Below are positions 23,201 to 36,339 of a stretch of DNA of 64,000 bases, in pieces. Position 1 is the stretch's first letter. The number at the start of each line of letters is the position of its first letter. The position numbers were made by a program, and so were the translations under genes. The notes beneath the pieces were generated by a model. That model was not told where the DNA came from and searched no databases. It saw only the letters and a list, made by a program, of their open reading frames with translations. Source of the stretch: Cyclaneusma minus (lineage: Eukaryota > Ascomycota > Leotiomycetes > Marthamycetales > Marthamycetaceae). The stretch is taken from assembly GCA_037179335.1 (NCBI GenBank), contig JAKZHN010000016.1, positions 248,001-312,000 of the forward strand, given 5' to 3'.

Positions 23201-24319
23201 ATTTTTAAACCCCAATTCGCGCATATTAAATTGATAATTTCCATATTTTATATTATATTGCCAGAAAGAATTATATTAAATAAAATTATACTAAAAAAAT
23301 AATTAAAATTCTAATCTATTTATATTTTAATTAAATATATATATAAAAAAATATTAAATAGCATTAAATATAAATTATTATATATATTAAAATATAAATC
23401 GCAGAAATAATTTTAATTAAAACTATTATTGCAATTATAATATTTTTAAAAGCATTGCATATTTTATATTTTAAAAAAATATAAATTTTAAAATAAAAAA
23501 AAATCCCAGCAGCTTTTATATTATTTTTTAATTAAATTAATTTATTATTATAATTAGCGCATTAGTTTTTTAAAAAAAATCTGGATTTTAATATAGCAAT
23601 AGCAATAAAGCATAAAATTATTATAAATTGCATTAAATAAAAGAATTTAAATAGCAAAAATCTGCAAAATAATAAATTAATTAGCAAAACAAAAAGCAAA
23701 ATATAAATTTATTATATAGCAAAAGAATTTATAACCATTGCAATAATACTTGTATTTAAAATTATTTTCAGCCTTATTATAAATATTATAAATATTGCAA
23801 AAACAATTCGGAATTTGTTTTTGCATATATTAAATATAAATATAAATTCAAAATATAAAAATGCAATTCAAATTTTGCAGCAAAATTGCAAATTTAACAC
23901 CTCTATTATTATAATTATAATTGAAAAATTTATTGTATAAGATTTGATTATTATTAATAAAGCTTTAAAACTCGCAAAGAAAAACATTATTAAAAGCTAT
24001 AATATTAAAAAAAAACCCTAATCTCTAATACAAAATTATATATTAAAAAACCTATATAAAACCAATAATAAATAAAAATCCAATAAAAGCGGAAAAGCCT
24101 GCTTTATATAAATAAAACCCCTAATAAAATCCAATATAATCGCCAAAAAAAATATTAAAATAAAGAAAAAACCTTAAAATTCGCTAAAAAAATCAAAATA
24201 AAATTTGAAATTAAAAACACAATTAAAAATTAATATATTATTATTGCAAAAAGCATATAATATGCGCAGAAACAAAATAAAAAAATAAAAAAATTATATA
24301 CCAAAGTTAAAATTTTAAA

Positions 24320-24422
24320 AATTAAATAATAATAAATTAAATAATAATAAATTAAATAATAATAAATTAAATAATAATAAATTAAATAATAATAAATTAA
24401 ATAATAATAAATTAAATAATAA
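24320..24422. repeat. 15-bp tandem repeat
   Basis: Unit ATTAAATAATAATAA, about 7 perfect copies, near the right end of the LTR element. Confidence 0.85.
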
Positions 24423-24572
24423 TTATCAATAATAATAAATTAATAAAAGCCTATTAATTTATAAGGCTAAAATAAAAAGCCAAAATTAATAATTAAAGCT
24501 AAATATTAAATTATTAAAAAATAAAAATTCGCATTTAAAAGCTTTAAAATCCAAAGCTATAAAAAAACCAGT

Positions 24573-24798
24573 TGTTATATAGGGCTAAAAAGAGCGCTTT
24601 GCAAATACTTTATAAAGTATATGCGCTAAAAATACGCAAAAAATAAGTATTGCTTATTAAAAAAACTAAGCAAAATTCCTAGCGTATAATATTTAAGCGC
24701 TGCTATATTTATTTGAAAAAAGCAGCGGCTATTTTTTATACCTAAAAAATACATACAACGCACCCCTATCTGCCAATCTATTTTTAACCACTATAACA
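24573..24798. repeat. Right LTR
   Basis: Starts TGTTATATAGGGC, ends CACTATAACA; same length as the left LTR and less eroded in its last 80 bp. Followed by a pyrimidine-rich, GC-normal stretch to 24883. Confidence 0.8.
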
Positions 24799-24883
24799 AA
24801 AAAAGCTCTCGCGCGCTCCTTGCTCTCCTTGCTCTCCTTTCCTTTTCCAGCAATTAATGTTGCTTTGCCCGAGGTCTACGATT

Positions 24884-25552
24884 TGCTGCAAAGTGCCTGT
24901 AGAATCTCCAGTTTATAGAATCGATATAGGATTCTATAAACTCAGTAAAGGCTACCGGCGCTTTAAAATGCCCGTAAAATTAAAATTAAAGCTTGGATTT
25001 GCCCTTTAAAAATTTAAAACTTTTACAATACAATTTAAAAATAAGCCCTAATACTTTTATTAATTGTTTCTAAAAAAATAATAAAATTTGACTTTTTTAA
25101 GAATTTGTGAAAATTTTTAAAACTTCCCCAAGAACCCTGCTATTGCAACCATTATAGCTAGCTGTAGCCACCGTAGAATAGCTTGGCTTAGTGCTTAATT
25201 AGCAGAGAAGATAGAAAATAGCTTTAATATTATGGAGCCTTTAATAATTAAGCAAATAAAGCATTAAAAATAGTAATAATTCTTTTAGTTTATTGCATAT
25301 CGCTCAATTATAGTAAATAATTAGAAAAAATCGTGCTATTTATAAATTAATTAATCGTGGACTCAAAAACCAATAGTTTTCAAATTTAAATATATAGACT
25401 GGTTGAGAAAAAATTGTAGATTATTATACATATTTTATATTTACAGTCTACGGCGATCTACGAACACTTTAAAGAGCTCGTAAACAGCATATAATTCTAT
25501 AGAATCATACATCGATTCTATAGAATGCCGATTCTACGGGCACCTTGCAGCA
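24884..25552. mobile_element. Terminal-inverted-repeat element (foldback), copy 2
   Basis: Same family and orientation as 17066-17780. Starts TGCTGCAAAGTGCCTGTAGA, ends CGGGCACCTTGCAGCA. The right side keeps two intact ATTCTATAGAAT palindromes flanking CATACATCG (about 25493-25525). About 46 bp shorter than copy 1. No reading frame. Confidence 0.65.
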
Positions 25553-25772
25553 GATCCTCCAAGCTGTGTGGACCAAGCAACAGAATACCCTCAAAATCAT
25601 CGTGAGTCCTGCCAGTCCCTTGTTGATGTCAGCTGCGCACACCTCTTCGGCTCCCATAGCCCCAAGTCATTACTTTCCCTCGGCCCCCCCATGTTTCTCG
25701 ACCACTTTCAGGGCTTTCTTTCTGATATTTCACACGACAAGCAGCTAATCAATAACCTACAGCTCTTACAAA

Positions 25773-26312
25773 ATGACACGACAGCTCCGATCCTGGTCTG
25801 AGATCGCTGAAGACGAAGATATGGTTGACGCGTATGAAGCCGCCCGAGACGCTGCCGAAGCTCAAGCTGCTGGTAGCACGGGTACGAATACCTCCAACAC
25901 ACGTATCGATGGCCGACAAAGCCGAAGCTGGCAGAATCGTATCTGTGCCATCCGTGGCGAACTTGCTGGATGGTACGGAGAGGTTGTCAGTCGCCAAGAA
26001 CGACGGGCACGTGCCGACCGTCGTGAGCGAGAGGAGCTTCAGCGAAGAGAAGAACAAGCCAGTTATGAAGCGTGGAGAGCTGAATTGTCCGCGACGCTCA
26101 TGATGGTACAGAGTGAGTTGCCCCAAGATGACTCCAATCCATGTAACAGCAGCTAACACTCATCATCTACAGGTTTGAGCCCCGAGCAGCGCATGGCTTT
26201 TGCGGAGGCAGCGTTAGCCGGCATGCAATTCACGTGGATGGTTTTGGGTACTGTGGTGGATTATGTATTGATCGCCGCCATCATCCAAAGGCGTGACCAA
26301 TGGGGCATGTAG
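25773..26312 (+). CDS. Small-protein family, member B1 (two exons)
   Basis: Exon 1 from the ATG at 25773 gives a hydrophilic protein: SWSEIAEDEDMVDAYEAARD, a glycine/serine linker, then GWYGEVVSRQERRARADRRE and a long charged helix ending WRAELSATLMMVQ. A phase-1 intron (GTGAGT donor at about 26113, CTACAG acceptor) joins it to SLSPEQRMAFAEAALAGMQF followed by TWMVLGTVVDYVLIAAII and QRRDQWGM-stop. The last exon is hydrophobic enough for a membrane-associated helix. Total about 160 aa. No known domain recognised; the helix is predicted coiled coil by its charge pattern. It sits in a 3-kb GC-normal islet between two RIP blocks. Confidence 0.6.
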
Positions 26313-26876
26313 TCGTTTACTATTGGGCCGCATGTTTGGCAAGGGTTACCGATTTCGAAGGATCCAATGAACCGCCGCTGAACCAAGTGAATTCACGGGT
26401 CGGTCTTGGGGCGTTTGGGTTCTGGCTGCATGTTGGCAGGATTCTGGACAAAAGATGCTGCACTTCGGAATTTGGTAGAGGCTGAGAATCATTCCAGGTA
26501 GTATGTAGTCTAGCACGGCTTTCCTAACGCCGATAGCACATGCTAGAGTAGGAGTTGGGAAAAATCAGACATTACTCTCAGTCCCAACGGTTCTCAATCC
26601 CGCTTGCTGGCTTGTCGAACTTCTCAATATTTTATTCTCTGATATATCCTAGTAGATGAGAAAACTACATCAGAACTGTATTCAGAAGACAGAAACTCAC
26701 TTCTTTGACTCCGGAGATCACTACTATCTCGTCGGGAGTTCTCAAAACGAAATATCATCTCCACTACAGGTCGTTCATCTGACCCACCGCCTCGAGGTCT
26801 GACAGTTACTGCTTCGTCTCCAGTCTCCACATCGCGAACATGCAGTCTTCTTGGACAGTCCAGGCAACACCATTGA

Positions 26877-27340
26877 TGTCGAGTCTCAACCCACTGGGGA
26901 GAAGTGGTCAGTCGACAAGAAAGGCGTGAGCGTGCCGACCGCCGTGAGCGGGAGGAGCGCCAGCGGCTTGAAGAGGAACGCAGATATCAAGCGTGGAGAG
27001 CTGAGTTGTGTTTGTTACTTTTGATGCTGCTGAGTGAGTCTGCCTTTAGTTGTCCTATGATTGCTCTAATCAATCTGATCTGAAAACGACGAATGAATGT
27101 GAATACATCAGCTAATGCTAATCAATCACAGGCCTTACCCCCGAGCAAAGCACTGATGGCTCTTGCCGAGGCTGCATTGTCCGCGATGCAGTTTACCTGG
27201 ATGCTTTTGGATACGGCGAGGAGTTATGTGGTTCTCTACAGAATCCTGCAGTGGCGTGCCAACTCTGGCATTAGGCCGTCTAACTGGAGATCGCATCATT
27301 CTTTCCCTGAGTGCTATCCACGTCGCTGGGGCAATTAGAG
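26877..27340 (+). pseudogene. Small-protein family, member B2, frameshifted
   Basis: Closely related to B1: HWGEVVSRQERRERADRRER and RRYQAWRAELCLLLLMLL, a phase-1 GTGAGT..CACAG intron, then SLTPEQ. At that point four extra bases relative to B1 (ACTG before ATGGCT) shift the frame. The rest of the helix (MALAEAALSAMQFTWMLLDT, RSYVVLYRILQW) is readable only in the shifted frame and has no stop at the family end point. Upstream of 26877 the frame meets TGA and the N-terminal part of B1 is not found. Hence a pseudogene. Confidence 0.6.
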
Positions 27341-27991
27341 CCCAGAAAGAAGCCGTAAAGGTTCGGGTGGAGGCAACTAGGGGTCGGATTTTGGACTCGT
27401 GGAATCATTCCGAAGCATGCATTCAGCAGGTAGTCGTTCAATAGAAAGATTCTAAGTAAGAAATCCATTATCCTGTGCTGTGGAAATTCATATCAAATAT
27501 GGGTCCCAAGTAGTCGGCGATTTAGCGTGGATCTATTTCATCCAGATCCCGTATCTTTTCACGGGCTTAGGGTACGCAAGCGGACCATAGTTCAATGGCA
27601 AACCGGTGAGTTCCGCTGCTGCAAGCTAGTGAGGAATACACGAGTGAGCCGTCTTCGAGGAGCCCTTCCCAGCTCACGACGCTCTACCTCGGATCCTACC
27701 TTGCGCACTTCTTCCAGGTTTCAAGAACCTTGCTTGATTCCAGCTAGTAACCACCAATCGCTTGAGGCAGTAAGTCTCCCAAATCTGTTATTCACACCAG
27801 CCCCGCCCAGTCTCCAGCTATGCTTTCACTCGCGGCCTTGCCAGTGCGTCCCAGATCAACACAAACCTTTCGCAGCTGTCACCTAGGGCAGTTCCAAGCA
27901 ACTTCTGCGCCAGTCACTCAGCACGTCTTGCGCGCCTTCACACGCTTCCGTGTAGCTTGGCTAACCAGCAAACCATCCAGCACGAATAATC

Positions 27992-28542
27992 ATGACCTCG
28001 CCCAGTGAGCAAGACCCACCCAACAACCCTTCGGCCATCACCGTCGCCAATGGACCGCAATCTACCTACAGTGAAGATATCAGTCTGACGCATGGTGCGG
28101 GCGCGCATTGGGGAGGAGTGTGCATCAGCCGGCAATCAAGGCAGAAGTTAGCCTTCGAACGCCAATGGGCAGCCATCGTAATCTTTGAGAAGAAGATCAT
28201 CATGGACGCGATCCACGCCGCTGAGGCCGTTAGTGCCCAGAAGGAAGCTGAGAGACTTGAGGCCGAGCCGGCCAGGATTCGGGAAGAGGACTTGTATCGG
28301 AGGATCCAAGGTAAGTCTTTCCTTGCCTGCTCCAGTCCACGTCGCGCAGGTGACAAAGTAATCAGAGTATATGAGCTAACCCTGCCTTCTACGTAGCACT
28401 GACTCCTGTCCAATGCCTCGCCTTCTACGAAGCCAGCATGCTCGGCATGCAGACATGGTATGCGATTCTCGAGACCTTGATGTGCTACGTGGCTCTTGAT
28501 TCTATTCTTGAGTGGCGTCGCAACTGGGGTAGGGGCGTCTAA
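27992..28542 (+). CDS. Small-protein family, member B3 (two exons)
   Basis: ATG at 27992 in AATCATGACC. Exon 1: a serine/proline N-terminus, SEDISLTHGAGAHWGGVCIS, a basic RQSRQK, and a long helix (IHAAEAVSAQKEAERLEAEP) ending LYRRIQ. Phase-1 intron GTAAGT..CGTAG (about 85 nt), then ALTPVQCLAFYEASMLGMQT, WYAILETLMCYVALDSILEW and RRNWGRGV-stop. A probable 5'-UTR intron (GTAAGT near 27770, CCAG near 27975) parallels the A1 and A3 genes. This member links the A group (HGAGA motif) and the B group (LTP-Q helix). About 155 aa, function unknown. Confidence 0.6.
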
Positions 28543-29001
28543 TTCCCCATACATCCTAACCACAGACGGATAATCACCGCACCGATTGCCGGGATCCAGG
28601 TTGGTATGTGGTGACCGGGACAAACTTAGCCATTGCTTTGGAAATGCGTCTCGGGAGTTTGGATGGTGGATTTGGATTGTTCGACTTTGGGGAATAATAA
28701 CTTCATGATGAGATATCATAAGTAGCAAACGATTGCAGTCTTCCAGAAAATACTATTCTCTGTTCTTAGCTCTATCTTCATTGTTTCTATAGTGAAGTTT
28801 CTTCGTCTTTGCTTTGAAAACAACTTACCTTAGCCTCCACATCCAGGCCATTTAAAAAGGATTTCGCGGTAAGCTTGCCCGTGTTAGCTCCCGCCCATGT
28901 CACTTGGGAAATACGAGCATCTGGATATATTAGCTAATTTAATTTACATCACCACCATGTGACCTAGTTCAATATCAGGCACCAATCGAATTTTAATTGT
29001 T

Positions 29002-29193
29002 TGTATTAGAAATGAGTGGATATGAGGGCATAGAATAAGGGTGTAAAAAACGTTGTATTATGCTTAAAGAGACTAGAATAGCTAGAGAGTCCGAAATAAA
29101 AATATTCTCACTATGCGGACGCTAGTCTCCTTTGGGTCTAGCTATACGTAATAGCTATTTCACAATGGCTGCCATTGCACCCATTTTTTAATA
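29002..29193 (+). repeat. Left LTR of outer element
   Basis: 192 bp. Shares with 45572-45763 the phrases TTGTATTATGCTTAAA, CGCTAGTCTC, TTTGGGTCTAGCTA and GGCTGCCATTGCACCCAT. Differences are mainly C/T and G/A. Confidence 0.8.
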
Positions 29194-32100
29194 TTTTTTT
29201 ACAAGGTCAATCAGCTTTTTATAGCCTTATATAACAAATCCAAGTATTTTTATAAATTTTTTAAACTTAATTTAATAAAGCAATTTTATCAATTTATTAG
29301 CTATTATTTTATCCATAGAAATATGCTCAGTTATAAATTGTTTCTTTTTTTTAAATTCCAAATAAAATAATATATTATATTTATATATTTAAAATCTTTG
29401 TAAATCTTTGGATTTTTAATTATATAAAAAAAGCTTTAATTGTTTTTAAATATATAAATAAATTATAGATTTTTTTTAATAAATTGGAAAAATCCCAAAT
29501 CCTTAAAAATTTGGCCAAGCTACTGGCCCTGCTTAATATAGTTAAATAAAGCAATCTATTTAAATTTAATAAAAAAAAACGGAGCGCTATTTTTTATTTT
29601 TCTATAATATTAACCCGCTATAAAATATAGCAATAATGCCAAATACGCTTATCCGGTTAATTTTATTATTAATTTAATTAAAATTTAAATAAATTATTAA
29701 TTTATAATAGATTTTTTTTTAAAATTATAGTATATTTTATAGAAAATTATTAAGTTAATATAGCGCAATAAATTTTTAAAAATATAGCTATAATAAATTA
29801 ACGTATTGCTTATATATTAGGCTAGTTTTCCAATTGCAAAAGCAATATTTAAATAAATAAAAACTATAGCAAATATAAAAAAATTAATAATTTGCTAAAA
29901 AATTTTAATATTTATGCGCTTATTATTAAAGGCAAAGGGTTTAAAGGCTTTATAATTATTTATAAAAATACGCTTAATTAAAAATTAACAATTAGCTATA
30001 TTAAATTTTTTCAGCATTTGGCGAAAATATTATTTTTAATTAAAATAAAGAATTTTGGCTTTCCGGTTTTTTTTTACTTTTGTATTAAAAAATTTAGTTT
30101 GTTTTTCCAAATTTTTAATATTAAATTTAAAAAAAAATTGGAAATAAACCCAAGCAAATTGCTTTTTGCTGCAAGCGGCTGCAATAATATTATTAATATA
30201 TATTAAAAAAATAATATTATATTTTAAATATTTATAAATGCAAAAATCCGCAAAGCTTTAAATAAAACCCTATTTTTTAATTTGTTTTATAAGTAAATTT
30301 TGAGTTTTGGCTATTTATTTTAAATTATATAAAAGTTTTGAATTTTTAAAAATGTAATTTGGTAAAATAATAAGCTTTTTATAAAAAAAATTAAAAAACT
30401 TTTAAAAATTATTTTGGCTTTAATAAAACCGTTTTTAATATTAAATTGCTTATATTTAAAAAAAATCGAAAAATAATAAAAACAAAAGCGAAAAAAATCT
30501 ATATAAACAATTGGGGCAAAAATATCGGTATAATTTTTGCCAAATATTTGGCTAAAGCCTTGAATTATTAGCCAAGTTTTAAATAATTTAATAATTTTAA
30601 TAATTTTGATTTTAATAATATGTATTTATTTAATAAAAATCAAATTTGCTTTTTTTAATTTTTCTATATGTTTTTATATTTTACTTTATATTAAAAATTC
30701 TAGCTATTTAATTATAGCAAGTTTTTATTATTGGCAATACGAATTTTTGAAATTAACGGCTATTGCGACCTTTTTTACAAATGATAGCTTAGCGATACCT
30801 TAAGCACCGGTTTTGGCGCGTGGGTATGGCTTTATTTTTATACCCATTATCGGACCTTTATTTTATACAATTAATTACACCATTATTATTATTACCCACT
30901 ATTGTATATGCATTATAAATCCCCAATAATCCCAATACTAATCAGTGTTTTTTTTTTTTGGAAAATACAAACCGGCAAGGGTAATTTAAAAAAGTAAAAC
31001 AATTAAACTCTTGCCTTATAAGGCATTAAAAGGTTTAACGGTTTATATTATATTTTTTCCTCGTGGAATAATAACCCCATTCTCGCCTTATATAATATTA
31101 AAGGGTAAATTTTATTTTAAAAGTTAAAAAATAAAAAAGCTATTAAGTTTTTTAAAAAAACGCTATTAGCAGTTTTTTAAATTCGCTTTAATTAAAACCC
31201 GTTTAGTTTTATTAAATTTAAAGTTTTTTATATTCTATTATATATACCAGCATTTCTAGCATTTCCAATATATCGGGGAAGTGTTAAAAACCTTGAAAAT
31301 CAATTTTATTTTTATATTAATAGCTAATTTTTAAATGCCAAAATATTATCCAAAAATCCTTTATTTTTAAACGGTTTATTCCTTATTTAAAAAACAGCTT
31401 TAATTCCGTTTTTTTACCTTTTAATTAAGCACAAAATTTAATGCCAATGTTTTCGTCTTTATTTTTATTTTTTAAGCCTCTAATTTATATTAAAAAGCTA
31501 TAATCAAAACAAATTTTCTGGCGCACTTTTTACTAGCCCCGATTTTTTGGCCTGCAAATTTAAGGCAAAATAAATTGCTTCAATTAAAAATTTAAAAATT
31601 GGCAAATTCTTTTTTAAAGCTGCTATTGTAAAGCTTGCTGCCGCTATTTTTAAAGCCTTTAAAACCGAAAGCTTTTTGCATTTTAAAAACTTTTTTTTTC
31701 AACCCAATAATTTTTAAATTTTGTTCCTTTTCTTTAACGCCAATATAATTGCCAAAAATAAAGCGGCAATCCATTATTAGCTAGCTATTAATACGAATTC
31801 TTTTTATATTTATATAAATAAATATAATGGCAATATTTTAAATATTAATTAATATAATATTTGGATTAAAAACTATATTTTTATTTTATACCGGTTTTAA
31901 TTTATAAAATATAAGGATTATATTAATAAAGCCTTATTATTTGGAAACGTGTGAAAGCTCCTCACGTGATCATGCGCCACGCGCCCTAAAGCGTATAGCA
32001 CGTGCCCGCGCCCCGGGCCTTTAGAGCTAGCTAGTCATTTACGCTAGCGCCTTAGGCACCAATTGAAGTGCTTAATACCTTGGCTAATTTTAGACTCCGC

Positions 32101-32814
32101 TCTCTACCCCCTTTTTAGCTAATCCCAATTAAATATTTACCAATAACCCTTGCGTATACATGTGATTTATACCTTTGGTTTATTCAATAATAATTAATAT
32201 TCTTTTAACCAGAAAATATAGACCGGCAAAAATTATTTAAAAAAGAACGATGGCTCGGTATTATAATTTTATTTTAAAACTGCTTTAATTTAAAGGTATT
32301 TTATTTTAAAGCTGCTTTATTTAAAAAAAAATTACCCTATAATGCTAAAGCTTTTGCGTAAAGCTTACAATAAATAGAATTATTGCAAATTTTTAAAGCT
32401 TTAAAAAGCAGCCGAAAATCCAGTAAATTTGATTAATAGCTGTTATTTTTAAAAGTCTTAATTGGATTAGCGCATTAATTGCGCCTTCCGGATATTTGCA
32501 ACTGCTATAAAAATCCACTTTTAAATAATACCACCCTTTTGCGCAAAGCCGTCATCTTTTTCGTTTTTAAAACTATCCCTATTAAACCCGCCTTCCGCTA
32601 TTTAAAATTCAGAATAAATAATGCGCCATTTAAATTTAAAAAACCCAGGTTTAAAAAACCCAAATTTGCAAAACACAAATTTATAACCCCCAAAATTTAA
32701 ATCAATTTAAATCTGCAATTGCGCCAACCTTGCGCAGCCAACCACTATTTCCCGCAATTCCTTGGATATTTTCAGCATACCCCGTTTAATTATAGCCCCG
32801 GCTGTCTAACCAGC
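29194..32814. other. AT-rich block with T-rich plus strand
   Basis: No intact gene. Unlike the A-rich plus strand from 33 to 45 kb, this part is T-rich on the plus strand, as if an element were inserted in the opposite orientation. A shared segment around ACCGGCAARGGTAATTTAAA-like text occurs near 30970 and 32222. A GC-normal island (31948-32110) holds CACGTGATCATGCGCCACGC and is listed in the findings. Confidence 0.4.
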
Positions 32815-35800
32815 TGCAGCAAAAGCCTTAGGCACCCATGGGCACTATAATGGCAGCCAGGGTGGCCCGTGTCTATATAGCTGCTGCTAATGCTAAAACC
32901 TGCAAATGGCTTTAAAAAAAACAGCGATAAATTAGCCTTTTTTTTAAATATAATTAATAGTATATTAATAAACCCCAAATTGCATATACAATTTATTTTA
33001 CCTATTTATCTTTAATAAAATAGTACTAACTAGCGTTTTTTTTTTATTAAAAGCAGCAGATTTGCAAAATTATTTTAAAAAAAATTGCGTAAACGCAGCC
33101 ATATTAATTAATCTTTTCAAAAAACGCAAAAGTTTTAAAGATTCTTAAATTATAATATTAACAATTAAAGCGCGAATAGCCAGCTTTTTTTCTTTATTAT
33201 TAATGCATTTTATTACAGCTATTTAATTGCCCTTAAATATATTATTTTTAAAATTCTAATCTGACTTCTTTTTTATATTTTTTAGCCAAATAACAATAAA
33301 TAACAAATTGCGCTTTTTACCCGCAGCCTTATTTAAAAACTCCAATATAGCTTAAATTAAGAATATCCAAATTTAAATTATTTAAATCTACGCCATTCAA
33401 ATCTAAATCCAATTTCAAATCTTTGCTAAATAAAAATTTAAAACAAGCCCAATACCCCTATTTGGTATTTAAAAAAATTTATAACCAATTAATATAGGCT
33501 GGCAATTGCGCAATTGCCTAATATATTCTCAATTACTTTACCTATTCTTTTAAAAAATAATATTTTCTACAGCGCATTATCAGTCCAATTTATACAATTA
33601 GCTGCGTTAAATTTAGTAATTATGCTTTTTAAAAATAAAAAAATAAAAAATAAATTAATTTATATTAAGCCTATATTAAATATTGTAATTTTAAATTAAT
33701 ATAGTAAAACGCAAAAGCAAAAAACAATTAATATAGCGCTATAAATATTATATTAGAATTATTTTAAAAATTAACTATTAAAAATATTTAAAGCAATAAA
33801 AAGCAATATTAAAAAATTATTAATTTTTTTTTAAAAAGCATAAAGTTTTTATCAAGCAATAAAAAAGCAATAAACTAGCCACTTTTTTATTTAATTTAGC
33901 TATTAAATCAAATGGTCTATAAGATTAATTAGCAAAGAACTTTAATAAAAAATAGACCATATATAAACAGAATCCAATATTAAAAAACATTGCCAAAACC
34001 ATTTATAGAATTTTTTTTTCACTTTTTTTAAAAAAAAAGAATTTAAATTTAAAATCCAAAAAACAATAATACTCCCAAATCTGCAAATCTGTTTTTAGCC
34101 AAAATTTTTAGCAGATTTTTAATAATAAAAAAATCCAAAATTTAGCAAATTAAAAAATTAATTAAAAATCCAGTATTTTAGAAACAATGTTATATTTAAT
34201 TTAAATTATCAGCCAAACTATTCTTAAAAAATCCTTTATATTAAAAATATATATTAGAATTTTTAAAAATTCCTTATAAAGCTATTTTTGACTATAAAAT
34301 AACTTTTGCATTCCAATATTTTTCTTTAAAATTAAAATACTATTTTTAAAAACGCTATATGCTGTTTTTTTTTTTTCTTTTGGCCAATTACCATTGCAAA
34401 ATGCTAAAAATCCAATTTATTCAAATTTTGGTATAAATAATAAAAATAACTATAAAATGAAAAAAACAAAAATATTGGCAAAATATATTAAATAAAAACC
34501 ACTATAATAATAAATTATTTAATATTTTAAATACCAAATTTTAAAAGCTTTATAATATATATAATAAAATTAATATTCCAAAACATAACTATAATATTAT
34601 TTATTTTTATATATTAATTAATAAAATTAAAGAATATTATGATTGCTTTCTAATATATAAAAAATACTTATTTAATAAAATTTAAAATTAAAACCAATAA
34701 AATAAAATACTAAAATTTATAGGCTAATATTAGCTTTCGCAAAGCTATTGCGAATAATTTAAGCAAATTCAAAATAAAATACCTGGATCTAGAATTTAAT
34801 AATTTTTAAAAAATCCAGTCAAACTTTAATTTAAAATACCAATTAAATAAAGCCATTAAAAATCAGCTTTGCAAAAGCATTTAAAAAATTCCAAATTGTA
34901 AATAAATTCTTTTAAATTTATAGCCAAATTATAAAGATTTGGCCGCTTAAATGCATTTCGCTCTTTTTAATAAAATAAAAATCAATAGCGTTTTTGCAAA
35001 TTAATTTAATATTTATATTTATTTCGAATTCTGCAATTCTAATTTAAAATTCTTCAGCCATTTGTTTTATAATATAATTTTCTTATTTTAATTTTAATAT
35101 TTCCAAAATAATAAGATTAATAAAAAGCCAGATTATTTAAATATAATTTTAACTAATTAATTTTATATTTACTATATTAATAAAAGAATATATAATTGAA
35201 AATATAATAGCAAATTCAAAAAAGATTAAAAAAGAACTTTGCTATATTTAGAGCAAACCAAATTATTTCTTTATTAAGCATTCCAAAAACAAATAAAACA
35301 AATATTAAAAAAATAAAAGAAAATAAAAACGAATAAAAAAGACCCTTGAATAAAAAGCATCAGCATATTTTTTTTATAAAATTAAAAAGGCAAAATTATA
35401 AAGAATTAAATCTAATAATTAATAATCAGCAAAAAATACTGTATATTTTATTAAAATTATACAGTTTCTCCAAGCTATTCAATTATTTAATTTTAAAAAC
35501 AAAGAAAGCCTTTGATCAAATTTTAAATTAAATTTTAGAATTACTATATTTATTTATAAATAAAATTGATATTTTAAATAACTAAATTATTATACCTTTT
35601 TGTTGCAAATATACAAATAGCTTATTTATTTATTAAAATATTATTATTTATTTTATTTGTTTTAAAAAACCCCATTTCTACAGCAGACTTTTATTATTTA
35701 TAGCTGCTATATTTTTTTTTTTTCAAAATACATTTCCAAATAGCGATATTGCTAAAATATTATTTAATAGCATTAGGCAATTTAAAGTTTTTCAAGCAAT

Positions 35801-36339
35801 TACGCCTGGTTTAAAGCTTAAATCTATTTTTAAAAGCATTTTTGTCATTTGCTTTAAAAATAATAGGTTTAATAAATTATTGAATATAGCTAATATTTAA
35901 ATATTATTTAAACTAATCCCTTTTATTGTAATAAATAATAGTACCGTTATATTCTTTTTTTTTATATAATATAAAAAAAATCTATTATAATAGTATAAAA
36001 AACACTATATATTTTTTTTTAAAATAGCTATATTAATTAAATAAGGCCATTTGTAATTCTTATTTATTCCAGCCAAATTTAATAATAAAAGAAAAGCTAT
36101 GAAATATCTAATAAAAATTAAATTAAAAGAAAATATAAAACTTAAAGCTATACTATTGCAAAAAGAATATAAAACTTTTTATTTAATGCAAATAGAAAAG
36201 TTTAAATAAAAAATTTAAAATAAATTATTAAATATTGCTATTAATATTAACTTTATAGCAAATTTCCAGCACGCTTTAAATTTAATATCAGCAAAAAAGT
36301 TAAATTTAATTTTAAAATATTAATAAATATTTTTTATTA

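Larger units (their letters stand above)
17946..24798. mobile_element. RIP-degraded LTR retrotransposon, 6853 bp
   Basis: Two direct repeats of exactly 226 bp bound the element, beginning TGT and ending ACA/ATA, and five A residues flank each side (17941-17945 and 24799-24803), consistent with a 5-bp target duplication in an A-rich site. The interior is extremely AT-rich with stops in every frame, so the superfamily and the coding strand could not be read. Differences between the LTRs are mostly C/T and G/A, as RIP produces. Tandem repeats inside are listed separately. Confidence 0.8.

Noticed and set aside
24320..24422. CRISPR-like array
   Set aside because: Contiguous 15-bp AT repeats without spacers in a fungal AT-rich block; simple tandem repeat.
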